A stretch of 64,000 bases of DNA from Sipunculus nudus (GCA_026874595.1 CM049316.1:76702676-76766675); one strand, 5' to 3'. Numbered from the stretch's first letter, positions 23,316 to 36,800 are shown. Numbers and translations are program-made. Notes: generated by a model not told the origin, from the letters alone.

Positions 23316-23552
23316 GGCCCTGTCGATGCAATGGTTAAGCCTTTATTCCTCCCAGTGACAGGGCCAACAAACTTACCTTTTCTTTGTCGCAACGCTAAGC
23401 ACTGAAACTGTCTTCTCGCGGCAAATTATATAACTAAATTACGGCTCTCTGGCCGACTATTCAGTGATAAGAGCTGGCACTGAGTTACGTCTGTCGGTAC
23501 ACGGAATCACGTTTTATTTTACGCATTTTTTTAGCAAACGTAAATACTTAAC
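23316..23552. repeat. Interspersed repeat, second copy at 12655-12810
   Basis: Shares ACTGGCCC, a TCGATG(C/A)AATG block, CTGTCGGTA and TTTTATTTTACGCATTTT with 12655-12810 in the same order. Divergence indicates an old repeat family. Confidence 0.55.
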
Positions 23553-24201
23553 AAAGCTAGGACCAGGCCGCAACCGGGTGGCATGGAGGTTATCTCACTG
23601 TTTATAGCTGTATAAGCTTTTATAGTTTGCCATATTTTCCTTAATAATCTTTTAATTATAAATCTACTATTGAGACAATGTAATGTACTGCTATTGTCAA
23701 GTGCTTTATTGTATTGTCATAAATGTTAATCCTTGTTTTCGAATGTTTAAATCAAATGTAAATTATAAACATTATAGTAAAATTTGATCGAAATGTATTT
23801 TTGTATGTTGAAAATATATATATATCTCACAAAGTGTGGTGGGAGTGGGGAAAATTTTGATATTCTTGGAGATGGATTTTATCCTCTTTACCATAAGTGG
23901 GATTTGTTTGGATATATTAAACGTATGTTTTATTTCGAGAGGGGCTACTGTTGGGCTGCCCCTCCCCCCTCCCCTCATTTTTGCAGGAACTGATGTTCTT
24001 GTATACATCACACAATCAAACTGAGGATGAATAAAATATATTTCGGCAAAGGAACCTAGCATTTTTTTTCTCAATCACCAGTTATTCAATGCATACAGTG
24101 AATGAAACTGAAGAGTTTTCAGGGAAAACCATAAATATTTGTATACACTACACGTGCTCATTACTTAAAAATCGGTAGTATCAGAGTACAACAGGTACAT
24201 C
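23522..24201. repeat. 0.7 kb tandem duplication, copy 1
   Basis: Nearly identical to the adjacent 24202-24917. The main difference is the TA tract (about 12 bp here, about 46 bp in copy 2). Only a handful of substitutions were seen by eye (for example CTTGTTTTC versus CTCGTTTTC, and ATCAGAGTAC versus ATCAGCGTAC). Confidence 0.9.
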
Positions 24202-24491
24202 ACGCATTTTTTTAGCAAACGTAAATACTTAACAAAGCTAGGACCAGGCCGCAACCGGGTGGCATGGAGGTTATCTCACTGTTTATAGCTGTATAAGCTT
24301 TTATAGTTTGCCATATTTTCCTTAATAATCTTTTAATTATAAATCTACTATTGAGACAATGTAATGTACTGCTATTGTCAAGTGCTTTATTGTATTGTCA
24401 TAAATGTTAATCCTCGTTTTCGAATGTTTAAATCAAATGTAAATTATAAACATTATAGTAAAATTTGATCGAAATGTATTTTTGTATGTTG

Positions 24492-24542
<51 letters not shown>

Positions 24543-24917
24543 TACAAAGTGTGGTGGGAGTGGGGAAAATTTTGATATTCTTGGAGATGGATTTTATCCT
24601 CTTTACCATAAGTGGGATTTGTTTGGATATATTAAACGTATGTTTTATTTCGAGAGGGGCTACTGTTGGGCTGCCCCTCCCCCCTCCCCTCATTTTTGCA
24701 GGAACTGATGTTCTTGTATACATCACACAATCAAACTGAGGATGAATAAAATATATTTCGGCAAAGGAACCTAGCATTTTTTTTCTCAATCACCAGTTAC
24801 TCAATGCATACAGTGAATGAAACTGAAGAGTTTTCAGGGAAAACCATAAATATTTGTATACACTACACGTGCTCATTACTTAAAAATCGGTAGTATCAGC
24901 GTACAACAGGTACATCA
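24202..24917. repeat. 0.7 kb tandem duplication, copy 2
   Basis: Head-to-tail copy of 23522-24201. The near-identity with one expanded TA microsatellite (24496-24541) points to a very recent duplication or an assembly artefact at a heterozygous microsatellite. It contains no supported exon. Confidence 0.9.
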
Positions 24918-26790
24918 GCTTTGGCATGACAACGTGTTATGTAACCGTGTTATGTAACAGTATTTATTATTTAAATACTTATACTCTTAAATAAGAAAGT
25001 TAAATTCAGAAAGTATATAAGAAAAGGTCTGGAAAAGCTTTTGGTGATGAATGTGACCAAAAAGAAAATATGAATATTTTTGTTGAAAATAATTCGATAA
25101 GGCAGCAAGGTGTAACATAAATCCCGTTATCGTCCGAGTGATGTTTCCCATAAGTAGCGTATGGGCCATTTGCCTTCCAACAAAGGGAAAAGCATTTACC
25201 CAACAAGAGCAGTCAATTATCTATCTGTACTCCTTACATAAAACCCTTAGAACACAAAGAAGACAGGCAAAATACAGAGTGGGCAAAACACTTCTTTGTT
25301 AACAATTCTCAGAAAATCTATTTAAGTTCATAATCTCATAAAGTTGAAACGCTGTGGTGAAAAAAAAAAGCGTTCTGACTAGCCTTTCATGTTCCTTGCT
25401 ATGCCATTCGCTGCAACTAGTTCTTATCAAGTCTGAACTTTATCGTCAAAAGCATGGGACGAAATATGATTAAGGAACCCACCGAGCCATGAATCGCTTT
25501 TTATAACTCTATTTTCCTTGGCTACTTTTTTTCAAATTTCAAATTGTATTGTCAGAATAAAACAAATAATTTGGCAAAAACAGTTGTTCAAGAAAAAAGA
25601 CAGAAAAAGTATGTCATTTTTATCAGATTTGCTAGTCCTGTTATATCGATAATTAATTTACTTTAATGTCATGGGTAGAAGCAACAGAAGAAGACAGGTT
25701 GAAGAGATATGAAGTATAAATATTTTTTATACCCTCACCTTACTTTCTAAAAGGTTGAATACTGGTTGTTGGCGCCGGCGGATTCGGGCCATTTTTCCAC
25801 GTGGCAGTTATGTACAACGCGAGGGTCATGTATACAAAAATCTTTCCGGAAAAATTAAAAAGAAAATTCTGACAGAAATACCTGTCATATGACATACCCG
25901 GAGAAAATAAGACTGTATTTATGGCGAGAATTCTGTAGATGTTGAATAACTTGGCATTATCTTTCCATTTATTGTCTAAATTTGGTTCCCGATATATCAT
26001 TTTTATTTTTTCGTTTGTGTCAGACCCTTTTTATACAAGTCAGGGCAAGAGGGAATAAAGTGTGTGATTCATACTTCAGTTTTATAACGTTGCAGTATTA
26101 GTACCAGTCATGTAGGTTTTTTCATATTATTTATTGTACCAAGAGGATAAGAAGATAAAAAAGTATTTATAGTCATATTAATCTTGCTCATATTGTTATG
26201 TTACTGACTAATTTACTTACAGCGATAGTGAAAAAGAACTACCTCATATTGTTGAACGATTATCAGTTTTTTTTGTAACTTTGCAGTGACAGTTTTATAG
26301 AGAAAGGTATTATGGAGGGGTTCACCTGTGCACTTTAAAAGCCTTTGATCCCTTTTTAATAAAACCGGGTTAAATGCGTGTGCAATCTGAGTCGGATGAA
26401 CATTGGTAGAGAAGTTTGAGCACATATATAAATTTTGTGAGTAAACAATCCTCGTCTGTGTCAGTACATGTAACTCGATTTCTAGGAGACATTGTCTTAA
26501 TTGTTAAACCACCGGACTTCATAATTCATTAAGACCTGCTGCAACCCAGGAACATATAAGGCAATGGTCCGGGCGTTCAGCTAGTGACCGTTGATTTTCC
26601 CGCTCATTTATTCCAACTAAATTTGCTTTATTCCAAGCCTGAACATCCACTAGCCTTGTGCACGTGGAATATCTCACATGTAGAATAAATATGAGGTTCA
26701 TCAAGCTAGTAAATTTATCAACTGATAAAGCTGATTCACAGACGGACGTGACTGTCTGACATGTCTTAAATCGCTCTAATCTATGTGTGT
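24918..26790. other. Unannotated stretch
   Basis: AT-rich; no supported gene, RNA or repeat. Confidence 0.5.
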
Positions 26791-26794
26791 CGGG

Positions 26795-26990
26795 TTGATC
26801 CTGTTTTGCGGGGTGTACGGGTTCGTAGGGAATCGTGTTAGTGGGGTGATCCTGTTTTGCGGGGTGAACGTGTTAGCGGGGGATCGTGTTAGTGAGTTGA
26901 TCCTGTTTTGCGGGGTTAAGGGGGGTAGCGGGAATTAGTGTTAGTGGGGTGATCTTGTTTTGCGGGGTGAGGGGGTGAGCGGATGATCGG
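26795..26990. repeat. About 50 bp tandem repeat, four units
   Basis: Four units carry TGATCCTGTTTTGCGGGGT (TGATCTTG in the last) followed by a GTGTTAGTGGGG-like word. The plus strand is markedly G-rich, so several GGGG runs occur close together. Confidence 0.8.
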
Positions 26991-29875
26991 AGGCATACAC
27001 ACGGAGGCGTACATGTGGGATATCAGTGATTTCTGACTGCTAGTTGCGTTTTAAATTCAAGAAACGAAGACCTCACAGGTATTCGCGGTGCACTAGCTGA
27101 TCATGTCAGCGTAAGACCGAGTCACACAATCAAGGATCCCTCACCGCAAGAAGACCAGAGGTCAAAATTGACGTCATCTGGTGGACTGCCGATGGATGAG
27201 CACAGGACCAGTCTTCATCCCAGTCGAAAGCCGTATAATTTCGGTTTCCTTCCAGTATTCTAGGGTTAACGTTTTCCTGCACTTTGCCAGTCACAAGAGG
27301 ATAACTCCGCTGATTAGGGTTTGTGGGTTTTGAAATCAATCGCCCACAATGAATCGGTTTAACATACACAAATGGCGTAGACATAACTGCGCTGAAGAGA
27401 GTAATGGGGTCCGTTCAAACACGTTGGATAAGTATTGTTTCAAGGCAAATTACATGCATAAACATAAGTATGTTAGGTGTGTTTGTAATAAGGATCCAAG
27501 GAATAGGTCTTAGTCATATTTTGAAACCACGCGCATATGAAATGTAAACAGAAGGTGTTTCATTATAATGTAAAAAGTTTTGATGTTTAAGTCCAGACAA
27601 GTAGTCCGGGCCGTCCAACAATGTATAACTGGAAGAGATATGTTTAAGAAGAAATGACCTCTAGTGGAAGGGTGATTGTCGGAATACAAACAAAAGTAGA
27701 GAGCTTTGTGCCTGATAAGTCCGACTTGCCAAGGACAGATGCGGATTAAATACAGTGTCACGGTCGTATCTTGGCCATATCTTGTATTTGCCCAGGGCTT
27801 TCAAGGTTATGCGGAGGTACATAATCGGACCGTCCGTGATTGGCTGGCATTTATGCATCCCTGACATCCGGTACCTTGCCGCGCTTCATCCTGGGCCTAT
27901 GAGTAATATTTCCAGGACTTACAGTCTTCAGGTAATGGTTATATCCTTATTTGTCCCTAGTAACCTTCCGGGACCTGCCGCTCATTCTTGACTGTGTGAT
28001 TGGACCTTTAGACAATCCTCACTTGAGATGTGTGTGTTTAAGTTAATGAAAATCATTGATTTTTTTTATATAATTTGACATAATGTAATATAACAGGACG
28101 GCGTATAGAATGTAAAAAAAAACGTGACATCGCTGCCTTTACGTAATCACGTAACCCATAACATTGTCAAGGTAATGTTTAAAGGTTGGCTAGCAACCCA
28201 TCATTCAGATTAACTGCCTGGTTCTGAGAGACTTTACACAGGCCACAACAAGACTTAGTATGACATGTTTCTCCAAAAACCAGATCTAAGACACAAAGTG
28301 TCAGAATTCCGTCTCGGTATTTGTATCTTACTGGTAGATCAGACTGGTATCTGAGCCGTTTTCGCACTTTTCGCGTCTGACACAGTAAAGCCATTTACAC
28401 CAGTATCAATTATACTGTGTACAGTATCCGATGGCGTTTCTATACTCGACTATCATCTTTAAGTGCTTTCAGGTCATGGCTAAGTAAATGTGTTTTTATT
28501 TTGATTAAAAGTTTCTTTTCCTCTCTGATGAAAACCCAGTGTCACTATCATTCGAACTCTATTGCCAAATGTTTCTAATTCCCCCCGAACAAGGGATTTA
28601 ATCAAGCCACTTGAGGATCTATTCATTTATTTGAGTCCGAAAATAAAGGCTTTAGGTATAATTAAGATTTTTTTTTCTTTTTTTAAGAATTCAGGCCACA
28701 CACGACAGCATGAAAGCGAAACTGCAGCTTCATCTATGAAGGGCTTCGGCACCAGTTCGGAAAAACACAATATTTGAAGCTCATCAATGTACATTTAACA
28801 AGTAAGTACTTATTACGCGGCAGTGGTCTAAACGGTGCGCATATGTGCATGCCTTTGTATTCTTTATATAAATTTATGATTAACTATGAAGCCAGAGCTC
28901 GAGACTGCCACCATTTTCTGTGAGGTCCGACAAGGTAGAAGAATTTACTGGACCCACATTTATGTTTTTAAACATTATAACACATTTTTTAGAAATAGGT
29001 TGGAAAACCGTAATGTTTTATACGGTTATAATTACACATTATAATTTTAAGCTGACATGGGAATTAATGCTCAAAGATTAAAGATCGTGATGATTAATAA
29101 TTTGTATTTCAAACTTTCACATTATGAGTGAGAGGAAAAAACTATATACTTTGGGTCTTCGCCACGTACCAAACGATATAAGATAATTTAGAATAAGACT
29201 TAATTAAGGTTTAATTATTGTCTTAATAATACAAAATATTCGTGTGAGAGATTGCTTGTGAACACCCAGCTCCTATTTATGAGTGGTTAACATATAAGTT
29301 AAAATAAACAGCATTTTTATTGACATTTAAACTATACGTGGGTTGTATACAGTACCACAGTGTATGTTCTAAGAGAATGAACACTTTTCAATATGAGTTT
29401 ATCACCGCGGCTAGATGACTTAGGCTGAAGTCAAGTTTACCTGTGGTTGCTCGGTAATTTGATCAAGCTTGACTGGGCCTACTCTGTTCCACCATATGTA
29501 TTCTGACTTGATAATAAAGTATGGTTCTCAATTAGATAAATGTCCAATATTATCCAATATAATACCTTCGTTGACGAAATGGCCAAGGTAAAATCGTCAG
29601 TTTCTTATGAATGACTTACGTATTGAACATAAAATAGATAATCCACTCACTATAAATTAAATATATATGTTTATCGACAAATTAACGGGACTTCTTAAAG
29701 TAATTCTTCGAAGCCAGCCTACCTTTCGCAAAGTTAGGTATAGTTATAAAAGTAGGCAGTGCATGGCGTCTGTTTTTCTTCAAGGGTGGAGGATGACTCA
29801 TAGGTGGAGGTTGGAGCAATATTTCTGTAAACCTATACGAATATAGAAATATGTCATTGTTCAATATATATATAT
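26991..29875. other. Unannotated stretch
   Basis: No supported exon. The minus-strand frame at 27130-27384 has balanced amino-acid composition but no domain, signal or splice evidence. Confidence 0.45.
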
Positions 29876-30067
29876 GTATTTTGGTCCAATCAGATGAGAC
29901 CCTGTGCTGGGCAATTCTCTCTCAGCCTGTGGCCTGTTCAAACGGTCGCCGGGGCGATGAGCTGTCACTCAAAACGAAATGAACAACATTGGCTTCGTGT
30001 ATTCCACTCTTGGCTGGTAAACCGATTTGCTTCCAGCACAGGGTCTCATCTGATTGGACCAAAATAC
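29876..30067. mobile_element. 192 bp MITE with perfect 35 bp inverted ends
   Basis: 29876-29910 is the exact reverse complement of 30033-30067; the ends read GTATTTTGGTCCAATCAGAT and continue for 15 more bases. The interior of 122 bp has no coding capacity. The left end abuts a TATATAT tract. The perfect ends suggest recent movement. The superfamily is not assigned because no clear target duplication is visible. Confidence 0.85.
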
Positions 30068-30454
30068 AGTGCTCCCCTCTGGTGTAGAGATTCAGGATAC
30101 AAGGTCATAACAAACAGCGCTTACGATATAGGTAGTTGGCCTATGGGTAAAGCGCTATGTAAAGAGCGTACACATTATCATTCAGGCCAGTTTGTACATA
30201 ATTAATGTGTAATACCAATGCTCCCGTGAGGGAATCAGAACACGTTTTTCAACCACATTGTACAACTAATTCTCACACTGACATTTCTTTCAGACAAGAA
30301 AATGCAGATTCTCAGCTTATTACAGCAATTCTTCTTATAATCTGGAATAAAGCGGTTAAAATTTGCATGTAGCATGTTTGGAAACGTAATATAAAATGCG
30401 TGCTCAGTTAATATATATACTATCATAAAAAGTTACAGACCATCTGTGATCATA

Positions 30455-31235
30455 TAATAATAATAATAATAATAGTTTATTAAGCCTTCAGAAGAAGAGT
30501 ACATATACATTAAACATGATAAAATATAAAGTAATAAGAACAATAAAACCACAGATAAGACACCGTATTATACATAAAATCAATATATTAAAATAGTGTC
30601 AGAAGCATATTTCAGATATATTGATTATACTGACTGACCAATAACTGCCGGAAGGTATTTACACTCCATCATAGACATCATATTTGATTTCCTTTTTTAC
30701 CCTTTGCTTGTACCCTTTATCGAAAATATATTTGAGAAAACATACCATATTTCAGACACGTTTCTTTTGACATTGCAGTGAGATCAGTATGACCACTCAA
30801 TTTGCCGCAAATGTGTATAAAAAAGGCCTCTTTTTTGTATCCTACTTACATTCAGTGCTTTCAAAATGGGAGAACGTTTCCAATATTTATGTAAACCAAT
30901 ACCGACCTTTAGTAGTTGTGACTGTAACTTTTCCATTTTTTTTTAAAGCTTGCTTACTGACATATATGGCACTGACGCCATATGTCAACACAGGCCTAAT
31001 AGCTGTTTTCCACACATAAGATAAAGAATCAACATCGCTTACAAAGTTTGAGAAACCAACTCCTTGAAGAGAATAAAATGCCCTCCTGCATGCATTTATG
31101 CGGTCATCAATATGCTCCTAGGATTAGAAAAGTAACACCAATATATCTCACACTTTTACATTCAGTCAGCTTAACACCATCAAGTCGCCATTCAGGGTAA
31201 GGTTCTAGTGTACACTGTACAGGCAGTAAGCAAAT
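30455..31235 (-). pseudogene. Non-LTR retrotransposon (LINE) 3' fragment
   Basis: Minus-strand translation, across at least two frameshifts, gives the C-terminal 'thumb' region of a LINE reverse transcriptase ORF: VKLTECKSVRYIGVTF, then HIDDRINACRRAFYSLQG and AIRPVLTYG (about 31190-30950), then EKLQSQLLKVGIGLHKYW and a KRSPILKALN-like segment. The copy ends in an (ATT)n-like tail at 30455-30475, as expected for a 5'-truncated LINE insertion. The catalytic YADD segment is missing because of truncation. The clade is not assigned. Confidence 0.75.
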
Positions 31236-32288
31236 GTTTATGGCTTTTGTCCATAGAGGGCGCCAATCGACAACCTCTATCTAAATGAAGCTGTAATCAA
31301 GGGAATCTGGTAATCTTCTCCAAACATACATCTTTATCTCACGTTTACAGAAGATTCTTTACCTGAAATGTAAACATGTAACATAGAAGTGTTTACTGAT
31401 ATGTGGAGATTAGATTTGTGTTGCTAACGAATGAAGGTGGTATTCATTGAACTATTAAAATTTGTATTGACTGTTCTGGTATTCGTTTAGAGTGTTAACT
31501 CGGGTTATACTCCTGCTCTTAAATATCGTAATTTAGATATACAATGAAAGCATCCAAATGCGTGTGCAAGGTATGATATAGGATAAGTGATATGTATCCT
31601 TGTGATAAATTATCGGGATTTGAACAATACACATTCCTTATCAGCCTACGCAACTTGCATACATTAACGTAAAATATCCATTAATGGTCCCAGTATTATT
31701 ATTGAAACAATGGTGCCTGCCTGTGGAGTATGATTCACAAAATATCGGTATGCATTGCGCGAAAGGAAATATGTCTCATTTATTAAGGTAAAATGGTTGT
31801 ATCACGTGGGGCCCGATTGTTAACCGTATGAGCTCTAGGAAGGGGAACCGGAAATGCCTGTTTTGCGTGTACGACCATTATGTAGGTTTAATAAACGAGA
31901 ATATCACCCAGAAATGAGCGCACATTAAACCGATCCATTACCAGTCAGGGAGTTAATACTATAATCGGCTTTTATTGCATGGGCCACCGGAAATGGTGCG
32001 ATACTCCGACTGTCTTGTAAAGGAAGAGTTTATACATGGTACATATAAATCGAGTGTATAAACATATTAATTGACAGAGTGGAAATGATGGATTTGGTTC
32101 ACACTATAACTATACTGACATTTAGGTTACTGACATTTCTGAATGACAGGCGAAAAAGGGTCAGAAAGTATTGATGACCAAGAGTGATCAAGTGCATGGG
32201 CGGACTCTGGTGGAAGGTCTTGTTATTGGTACAGCTTTAAAATTAACTGACGCCATACTTAAAAGATTTTTCATCTCAAAACATTTAA
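31236..32288. other. Region upstream of the PAN gene
   Basis: Probable promoter and 5' UTR territory of the gene starting at 32289. No convincing TATA box, first exon or repeat was identified. Confidence 0.4.
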
Positions 32289-32595
32289 ATGCATACGTTT
32301 CTCGTAATATTAATGCTTCTGGTTCCAAGCAAGGAAGATACATCACAAATTGGGAGTTATTCGAGGAATTCAGAAACACTCAGTAACTGGCCGTACACTT
32401 TGATTAATCAGGTCTTCCCTGTAAGAGGGGTGACCCAGTGTGCATCACGGTGCCTCAGGGTGACTGACTGTCTCTGTTTCTATAAGGTATATGGCAAATG
32501 TCACGTGGTCACAACAAACTGGAAGTGTGGAGGTGCTTCTCAGATCCCCGAGAAATTACGAGATTTTGGCTACCACAAGAAATCTTTAATAAAAG
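32289..32595 (+). CDS. PAN gene exon 1: signal peptide and PAN/apple domain
   Basis: The ATG at 32289 gives MHTFLVILMLLVPSKE, a compact signal peptide, then QCASRCLRVTDCLCFY and GKCHVV...NWKC, the cysteine spacing of a PAN/apple module. The exon ends AAAAG|GTAAGT, a near-consensus donor, leaving one base for the next codon. Confidence 0.75.
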
Positions 32596-33810
32596 GTAAG
32601 TCGTGATTTCTATTAGTAGCCATCTTAAATCATTTATATAAAGTGTAACCTTAAAATTACGACCTGTAACGGGACCTCGATAAAGCGATCGCAATTTCGA
32701 GGCCTGATATAAAAAGCGAAAGAAAGAGAAGTGACCGTTAACAAATGGTTGTTACTTTGAGGTACTCCCCAAACCGAGACGGTTGCTAGACGAGGTTTTA
32801 CTGTGTATGATTTAGCTTGTATCATAATATTCATTTATGCATAACTGCGTGAGGACTTTAATACTTCTTTATTTACTTATACACATTATAAGTGCATTAC
32901 TATGGCATATATAAAATATGTTGCGGTAAATGTTACAGGCCAATTGTTAAACTGGCTGCATCCTGTGCATATTCATTGACTCGTGGATCGAGGAAACCCC
33001 GCATGTGTAATAAATCTGAATACAGACTTTGCATTATGTTAGTAAAATTCATGGGGGGTTCCAGAATTTAGGAAAAGGGGGAGGGTTCAACCCGAGAGGA
33101 CTAATGACAAAGCCTAAATGTAGGTCCCCCACATCCGAAAAATTGGGGTCCAAGCCGCAAAAATTGGTCTAAGACCCTTAAGAAAAGGTTGCGGCGGCTG
33201 TAAAAGGGGGCACATATTGTACTCATATACAGTTGCTAATCTACACTATAATTTACAACTATAACTGTTGTAATCGGCCTCAGTATAGCACAGGTCTTAG
33301 GGACAGTGTGTTATATGTGCAAATGATATCATTACCTATATACAACTTGTGAGACCACAGTATACGTGGCATTCCATATGTGAGTATGTAGTATGTATGC
33401 GTTACTTATATATACAGTAAAACCTCACTTATCGACCACCTCAGTAAAGCGACCACTTCAAAATTACGACTACTATTTCATGGTCCCGATTTTTTGGCCC
33501 TTTATATGATATAATTAAATCTCGGAATAGCGGGCACCCCGGTTTTCCGTTAAACGCCCTCTTAATTTGATTAAAAACGGGTGGTCTGAACCTCAGTTAT
33601 GCGACCACTAAGTACAGAGTAAACATTGCCTGGCAAGGCGCAGCGGAGGGTTGAGCTAAAACCAATGCATTACATCCCTAATTAGTAAAGGGCAGTAAAT
33701 GAAACTAGCCCAGAGCAAAGATCAAATCATGTGTACGGATCATCACACAAGGCCAAGAATATTTTTTTTTCGCCACCATTACATAACTTTTTTATGTGGC
33801 CTGCCGTGAG

Positions 33811-33874
<64 letters not shown>

Positions 33875-36800
33875 CATAGATTACTAGCTTTAAAAAACTA
33901 ATTGGCCAAAAAGATTTATGATTGGTTCATACTGAACTCACCATTGGGCTAAATGTTTAATAACAGTTTGTTGGCCGAGGAAAGACACTAAGTACTCCTT
34001 GATTAACTCAGTGATGAACATTCGTAATTACCATGTGAGGCTATAGGAATGTGCACATTTCACAGCTAGGCAGAGACTCTTAATCGCGTACCGAATTGCT
34101 GTCAGACCAATAAGTGACTTTATATGGATAAGTTTCTCAGGAAACAGAATGAGTCTGTTTGGGCTGAGGCTAATGTTTATGATATATAAGTATAAATATT
34201 GCACACATATTCATTGTATATATTGTAATTTTGTTAATAAGAGAAGGTGTGTTTGTTTTGAGATGTGCTTGGATATGAATCTTTATTTTTTTTTATTTTT
34301 TTCATTTAGTTCAGGATTAATAAATAAAATTGTTTCTTTTTTTTTTTCCTGTTTTATCATACAGATTTTGGAGGTAAACAAATCAGTAATTCCAAATTAG
34401 AATTAATAGCTACTCAAGTTTGCAACATACGGCTAGACGTGCAGTTGTCGCCAAAGAAGGTGAAACCTCACAACCAAAGTTAATTACAATTAAACGGTAT
34501 TAACGACAGGACTTTTTCGTGGAAGCACTGTTTGAGTCGCTCCAACTCTGCAGGTACAGTTCTGAAGTTACCATGGATCTATATACATGAGATATATGTG
34601 TTTATCAAGCGTCCCAAGCGCTGATGATATATGTGTCCAAGTATGAAGGCTTATGTAAAGTTTAACTTTTTTGTATTTTATGTAATTATCATATCATTAT
34701 ATGATTAGAAATCGTGTCATTATATGGATATTTGCTTAAAGCCTCAAACAGTTATGGACGCGGCGTTTACAAAAGTGAACTGGGTACGGTTTAGGCACCC
34801 GGTAATGGTCACTGACGGCTACAAGGTGCTGAAACTCAGCGCGTCCGATCGGACGTTTAGACACTCAGAACCGAGCGTCCGTAAGAGAATTCGAGCGTCA
34901 GAGACGCTTACCCCCGCGTTCCAGAAAGCCATGGTTTATAAACATGTCCATGTTCATTTATAATGTTACGTGTCTGGGTTTTTTATTTACAGGTACTGTT
35001 TTTGTGGATAACTTACATCTTCCCCTGGGTAGTTACGGCTTCAAGGGCCTTGAGGTCGCTTTCGTCATGGCCGACCTTGGGCAGCCCCTACGTAGTGGTC
35101 TGATGACGTCATTGACTGTGAGACTGTCTAAAATCAGTGCCCCAATCTCCGTCTTGTTTGGAATATGGCGACTCCAGGGAATGAATTACGTCCTGTCGGA
35201 AATTATTCCTCATACTTTACCCCCGGGCGGATACGACGTCGTAAGAGAGGTTAGTGGATAGATGAAACATTTCCTAATAGTATATATTCCTGACCCTACT
35301 TGCTATTTTGTCTCTGCTTATAGGGTTTACCAAACTCGATAGTATTTTACAATGATCACCTTCAGTATCCCCGCCTCAGAGGAGCTCGGGATATAGTGAT
35401 CAGCTCCCTCCGTCTGTCTGTCCGTCCGTAAACAATTGTTATGCGACACGATATCTCGAAAAGTGCATCTTACGGGTCTCCAAAGTTGATACGGTTTTGG
35501 TCAGACTTGACTGATTTTCGGATTTTTTTTTATTTTTTTTATACAAAATTTTTACATTTCATATTTCTCAAAAAAATTTTACTGGGATATCTACTTCTTA
35601 TTATACTAGCAGGTGCATTTTATGGGTCTCGTTATGTGATTTTCCCTGCCTTAGCGGAGCTGGGGGTATAGTGATCAGCTCCGTCCGTCTGTCTGTCCGT
35701 TCGTCAAAAAACAGTTGCGACGCGATATCTCGAAATTTTTTAAACAGATCAACTTTTAATTGTAGTAGGAGGTGTATCTCATGGATCTCCAGAGCTGATT
35801 ATGTTTAAGTCACACTTGAATGATTTTGGATTTTTTTATGAATTTGTTTTTACTAAATGTTTACATTTCATATGCGACACTATTTCTTGGATCTACTTCA
35901 AATTATAGTTGCAGGTTCATCTTAAGTGTCTCCAGAGATGATAAGGTTTTGTTCACACTCTTTTCCTTTTTGGATTTTTTTATGAATTTTGAAATTCTAA
36001 ACATTTCATATGCAATACAAGATTTTGAAACCTTTCACTCAAGTGCATGTCCCCATAAGATGGCGGGCATATCTTGAAGGTCTCCTTACCTGAACAGGTT
36101 TAGGTCTCAGGTGGATGATTTACGGGAATTATTTATAATTTTTATACTTAATGTCAAACATTTATATGCAATGCAGTTTATTAAAAAGTGTCATTAAAAT
36201 CCATTACTAATTAATAAGGTAGGTATATTTTTTTCTTATCCTCACTTGATTAGGTTTAGGTGCATTCTTAGTTTATTTTGTGATATTTTCCATATGCGAT
36301 ATCTTTGTCAAGTTTCAGATTCGATCACAAGGCAAAGTACACATTTCTCACATAATCACTTTCCGTATTTGGCAGCAGATTAGGTTCTCTAATTAAGCCT
36401 GCACTAAGTGGACCGTTATTGTTTTCGATCAATTCTGTGAGGTCAATTATGTGTATGTTTGTGTGATGATGTGTGTGTGATGATGTGTGTGTGTGTGTGC
36501 ACATTTCTCACATTCCCGGTTGCCGGGGAAACCAGTTCTCTGGACATTTTCTAGTTAATTAGTCACTTGGTGATTGAATGTTTAGGATTATGAAATGTTT
36601 CAATGAAGGTTCTTTCCACTTTAAGGTGCCCATTCACCTACATTTTGTAAAAGAATTTATGTGATTTCTGGCTTCCTATGTAAATTTATTTATGATCTGA
36701 GGGTAAGTTTGGTTATGAAAATATCTTATATTGCCTCTGTGAAGGATGTATGAACTTTGTTGAGTTTACAAACATGTTGTTTGTAAACTCAACAATGTTC

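Noticed and set aside
24433-24789. 118-codon frame with an (IY)n stretch
   Set aside because: Opens through a TA microsatellite. The matching frame in the first duplicate copy shares only the flanking part, and there is no domain or splice evidence.
27130-27384. 84-codon minus-strand frame with protein-like composition
   Set aside because: No signal peptide, domain, splice junction or conserved neighbour to support it.
34615-34640. CTGATGA word as a further hammerhead
   Set aside because: No GAAA core or pairing stems nearby.
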